11,155 bases of DNA. Origin: Stramenopiles sp. TOSAG23-6. Taxonomy: Eukaryota > Sar. The stretch spans positions 1-11,155 of the forward strand of contig LT636277.1 of the NCBI GenBank assembly GCA_900128565.1, read 5' to 3'. The position numbers and the translations under genes are program-made. Positions 8,351 through 11,155 of the stretch are shown in pieces. The notes under the pieces were generated by a model that did no database searches, was not told the origin of the DNA, and worked only from the letters and a program-made list of their open reading frames with translations. The number at the start of each line of letters is the position of its first letter. The stretch's first letter is position 1.

Positions 8351-9993
8351 ATGGAAGAAATAAGCAGCAACCTTATCCATACTTTTGAACAGACCAAAAT
8401 TCCTCCATCGCAAATTCGGTGTACCTCGTCCCTGAAACCGTTATCTTGGGTTCTTCAATATCGCGAAGATTACAATAGTTTTCGCCGAGGCGCTAGTTCA
8501 GGCTCTCAAGGTGAAATTAATTACCCAAAAAATGGTTTCGTTGACATAATGACGAAATATGAATGTTTTTCTGAAAGTCCAAGACGAAAGTTTCTCAATA
8601 AGAATCGTAATCATGAGGCGTGGTCAATACAGCGTCCTAGAAAAATATCAATGGACGATCATTTCGACTGGATACGTAGGGAGATACCTGCTATTCAGAA
8701 GGTATCACAATTTAATTTTCGGAAGCGTTATCGGATGTTTCGACGAGGAGCATACAGAAAAAGTCGAACTTTAGAACATTTTGTAGGTTGGGAAAATGAA
8801 TATAAGAAAGGAATAAAAAGTAAAGTTTCAAGTAGATCGACTATCGGTATTTTTGATTCTGGCATAGGTGGATTAACCGTATATAAAGAAATTCGTCGTG
8901 TATTTCCAAAGAATGACATTGTTTACTTTGCAGATATGTTGAGACAACCTTGTTTGTTGTCACTATAATTTCACTTTTTTTTCCCATGAACATTTCGTAC
9001 CTTAGCTAACAAATTTCAAACGTAAAACACTTTTTTTTCCATAGAACATTTCGTACCTTTGCTAACAAATTTCAAACGTAAAACATATTTTTTCACAATA
9101 TATGGGGTAATCAAAAGCAGTCTACTGTAGCGTTTTATTGTCGTGAAATTATGAATTTTTTAAAGAGGGAAAATTGCACAGTAATCATAGTTGCATGCAA
9201 ATATCATATATTTTTTACACTCAGATTATAACAAATCCTACACCAAGTCATCTTTTGCTAATTTATTTCTAAAAACATGAAATATTACACACAAATTATC
9301 ACAGCCACAGCAGCAATATTTGATAATAGAGTAAATTTTCTTGAAGAATATTCCAATATACCAATTATAGGAACAATTCCATTTGCTTGTCGAGAGGCTC
9401 TATCATTAAAGATGAAAAGAAATAACCTAAATAATAAGATGACTAGAATACGTCACATTGGAGTCATTGCAACTGAAGGTACTGTTACATCTGGTGCTTA
9501 TTCTCGTGCATTGACTGCATTCGCCACCGCTGATGGTCGACCGGTGCTTGTGACTGAAATGCCATGCCCAATGTTCATGCATATTGCAGAAAGTGGAATT
9601 ATCATGACTCCTGAAAATATCGAACTCGCATCAAAATATTTATTCCCAGTACAACTGAAAACAAAACCAAAAACTCACAAAAAATGCAATACATTACAAT
9701 ACCCAATAGATACTATAATATACGGTTGTACTCATTACCCGGTTCTCTCTGAACTATTGGAAGATTTGGTATTTAAAACGTTTCAACGGCCGGACGTCAA
9801 ATTTGTTGACCCTGCAAACGCAATGATGAATGATATTAAGAAAGCTGTCTTTGTGGGAAATAATGAAGATCTAATGAATGTGAAGGGTAATACTCGATTT
9901 TGTGTCAATTCTTTAGTGGATCGTTTTGGAAAAAGTGCATCAAGAATTCTTAAAATGGATGTAAGAGAACAAGTCGAATTAGTAAAATTATAA
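8351..9993 (+). CDS. Glutamate racemase (MurI family), interrupted twice, with long N-terminal extension
   Basis: The enzyme interconverts L- and D-glutamate through two cysteines without a cofactor; D-Glu serves peptidoglycan synthesis in bacteria and some plastids. The best model is 8351-8950, 9103-9200 and 9300-9993, about 463 aa. Residues 1-164 are an unrecognised basic extension. Then come IGIFDSGIGGLT (165-176, the Asp-Ser acid/base motif), VYFAD, RQP (198-200), AFYCREI, VIIVAC (first catalytic Cys about 232), TATAAIFD, PIIGTIP, IGVIATEGTVTSGAY and GCTHYP (second Cys about 376). The first gap holds a doubled short element. Exact family-rule removal gives PYG but then a frameshift; removing two more bases gives in-frame PWGNQ. 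The second gap (9201-9299) splits the CNTA motif and has no GT or AG. The gene is either removed unusually or damaged. Bacterial or plastid origin is inferred. Confidence 0.78.
8951..9098 (+). mobile_element. Copy 5: doubled short element in the racemase gene
   Basis: This is a diverged, double-core version of about 148 bp. It contains two tandem 56-bp units (8973-9028 and 9029-9084), each with aacatttcgtacct, gctaacaaatttcaaacg and a poly-T run. The 3' end TTTTTTCACAA-TA (TA at 9099-9100) is exactly the family end. The 5' side TGTTTGTTGTC lacks the TA; CT stands there. It lies just between RQP and the following Gly of the racemase, a conserved spot, so the insertion site is well defined. Confidence 0.75.
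9201..9299 (+). other. Unexplained 99-bp interruption of the racemase active-site motif
   Basis: Coding sequence for VIIVAC plus two bases of the next codon ends at 9200. Coding for the rest of Asn-Thr-Ala (then TAAIFD) resumes at 9300. The stretch between has an in-frame stop, starts ATATCATAT and ends AAATTAT, so it is neither GT-AG nor GC-AG. It does not resemble the short element. The near-repeats AAATATCA and AAATTATCA lie at its two ends. Confidence 0.5.
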
Positions 9994-10256
9994 TGAATTT
10001 TTTTTTTTAAATAAAAACTAAATAACAAAATTTATGATTTTGTCCGCCGACCAATGTACTTGTTTAATATAATATTTAATCAGAGATTGGGCGCCTGAAG
10101 AAACAAATAATAGAAAAGGAAACGGAGTTACAACGCGAACGATCGGGATCTCGCACGAAGAATCAAAATGGGGAAAGAGGAAGTTGATTATCGTAAACGT
10201 TTATTAGGGTTGGGGAAAGAAAAAGTTGTTTATCGTAAACGTTTCTTTTAAACTTG
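9994..10256. other. Convergent intergenic region with small ORF and relic-like sequence
   Basis: This is a spacer between two convergent genes. At 10168-10251 a 27-codon ORF encodes two 14-residue tandem units (GKEEVDYRKRLLGL and GKEKVVYRKRFF). Just upstream, 10075-10186 is open in another frame without a Met and reads like a charged coiled coil (RLKKQIIEKETELQRERS). Neither matches a family I know; both could be chance or remnants. Confidence 0.35.
10171..10244 (+). repeat. 42-bp direct repeat with AAACGTTT palindromes
   Basis: Two copies of gggaaaga, then aagttg, then ttatcgtaaacgttt occur at 10171-10203 and 10213-10244, 42 bp apart, with few mismatches. Each contains the palindrome AAACGTTT. 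The spacing is a whole number of codons, so the small ORF at 10168 repeats in frame. Confidence 0.75.
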
Positions 10257-11069
10257 TCACGTACCAGTCGTCTGTAACAAAGCTAATACATGTAATGAAC
10301 GCTCAAGAAATACTTTAACACGTGTTCTTGCATCCATATCTAAATAAACAGAATGCTTTCCATTATTTTCCACTCTTGAATCACAAACTTGAAATCCATT
10401 AGGTACAAAATTTGTATGAATAGGATTTTCTATACGTGTTCTAGATGCTAAAGCGATAAGAACATCTCCTTGATGGGTCGGATAAAAGACAACATATTGT
10501 GAAAAAATATTTTTGTTTTTTTGGTTGAAAAAAAAAAATCATTTAGGTACGAAATTGCAAAAAAAAAAATGAACTTTGAAAATTTGTTAGGTATAGAATT
10601 TTTTTTTTACTAAAAAAAAAAAAAAATGATTTTTTTTTTTGAAAACCTACACAAAAGGTAATTGTATGGAAGGAAATATTTTTGGTGAATATAAACACTC
10701 AATAAATGAAACTAAAAGTTTTTTTGTTTTAACCGCATCTTCTGATGTTACAAAATCATCTCTGTGCCGTGTACTATGATATACTGTGAAAAAAAAATTG
10801 TTTTTGTAAAATTTGTTAGGTACGAAATTTCGTACGAAAAAAAAATCGAAATTCAAAATTGAAAAAAAAATAAAACATACATATATATTTTCCAACATGG
10901 AGCAAACATCTTCAGCCCAATACAAAATTTTCCGAAACAGAGCCGCTTTGAGATTCATTTCAGATGGATTTTGTGTTTTCTTTTTCTTTGAGGCAGCAAC
11001 AAGAACAGGACCAAGAATAGATGGAACTATTTGTGTGTCTGAGGTTTGAAGAAAAGCCAATAACAAGTA
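10257..11069 (-). CDS. Unrecognised protein, last three exons (5' end beyond the window)
   Basis: In sense order the exons are 11069-10878, 10781-10648 and 10494-10257, with a TGA stop at 10259-10257. They give about 187 residues of a C-terminal part. The first exon starts at a TA after another element, YLLLAFLQTSD, and carries VPSILGPVLVAASKKKK and a helix ALFRKILYWAEDVCSMLE. The second carries TSEDAVKTKKLLVSFIECLYSP. The third reads VVFYPTHQGDVLIALASRTR and ends DARTRVKVFLERSLHVLALLQ. It looks mostly helical, HEAT-like or scaffold-like, with no catalytic motif. I do not recognise the family. All junctions are element insertions, and TA-to-TA removal keeps one frame throughout, with ...LENIYV joined to YHSTRH and ...LPFV to YVVFYP. 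The gene converges on the racemase. Confidence 0.62.
10497..10647 (-). mobile_element. Copy 6: doubled short element in the unrecognised minus-strand gene
   Basis: The interior is 151 bp between TA at 10648-10649 and TA at 10495-10496. In gene sense it starts G-TA-GGTTTTC and ends TTTTTTCACAA-TA. It has two degenerate cores, one with TATACCTAACAAATTT and one with TTTCGTACCTAAATG, separated by poly-T. With one TA it is 153 bp but begins with an in-frame TAG, so it must be removed for the gene to continue. Confidence 0.78.
10784..10877 (-). mobile_element. Copy 7 of the TA-flanked element, open in frame
   Basis: The interior is 94 bp between TA at 10878-10879 and TA at 10782-10783. It starts G-TA-TGTTTTATTTTTTTT, carries the perfect palindrome GTACGAAATTTCGTAC (10820-10835) and CTAAC, and ends TTTTTTCACAG-TA. 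With one TA it is 96 bp, divisible by three, and it has no stop in the host frame, so it could be translated as a Phe/Asn-rich insert if left in. Confidence 0.85.
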
Positions 11070-11121
11070 TTGTGAAAAAATATTTTTTTTTGTAAAATTT
11101 GTTAGGTACGAAATTTCATAC

Positions 11122-11155
<34 letters not shown>
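11070..11155 (-). mobile_element. Copy 8 of the TA-flanked element (cut by right edge)
   Basis: TA at 11068-11069 is followed on the plus strand by ttgtgaaaaaatattttttt, then gttaggtacgaaatttcatacc and a run of about 29 A that reaches the window end. The orientation is as in the other minus-gene copies. The coding exon starts directly at its TA. Confidence 0.8.

Noticed and set aside
10201-10215. ttagggttgggg as a telomere
   Set aside because: It is a single degenerate unit inside the 42-bp repeat, with no array.
1-11155. Ciliate germline DNA with a reassigned genetic code
   Set aside because: TA-bounded insertions recall ciliate IESs, but TAA, TAG and TGA all serve as stops, and uniform sense orientation is not expected for IESs. 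Ciliates with the standard code are not excluded.

Overview
The window is nuclear DNA from an AT-rich flagellated protist. It holds five protein-coding loci typical of eukaryotes: a mitochondrial NCA2-family membrane protein, a CFAP20-domain axonemal protein, a large ankyrin-like PCPW-repeat protein of a kind common in heterokont/haptophyte algae and giant viruses, a glutamate racemase, and the 3' end of an unrecognised gene. TAA, TAG and TGA all end genes and none is needed as a sense codon, so the code looks standard. I cannot name the organism; a heterokont-like alga is only a guess.

Layout. NCA2-like gene (minus, 2621 to about 113). A 265-bp divergent intergenic region with two perfect palindromes of bZIP type. 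PCPW repeat gene (plus, 2887-4644; 17 units of 87 bp). CFAP20DC-like gene (plus, 5118-8008). Glutamate racemase (plus, 8351-9993, interrupted twice). A convergent intergenic region with a 42-bp duplication. The last exons of an unknown gene (minus, 11069 to 10257, cut by the right edge).

The striking feature is a family of short elements (about 84-94 bp, two doubled versions of about 150 bp) that sit inside or just behind four of the five genes: eight copies in 11 kb. Each has a core with a 16-bp palindrome (GTACGAAATTTCGTAC in the best copies) followed by CCTAAC, a 5' end of the form G-TA-NGTTTT, and a 3' end TTTTTTCACAA-TA. All eight lie in the sense direction of their host gene, on both strands. 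Removing each from TA to TA joins the flanking reading frames in the five coding copies with both TA ends, yet there is no AG at the 3' boundary. They look like introner/transposon-derived insertions removed exactly at their ends, either as introns with a canonical-looking 5' site and branch point but a non-AG 3' end, or as DNA-level eliminated sequences. Both window ends lie inside copies of the element, so the contig probably broke there.

The coding models below use TA-to-TA removal, with GT-AG alternatives stated. The genes show no common pathway; they are linked by the shared insertion family.
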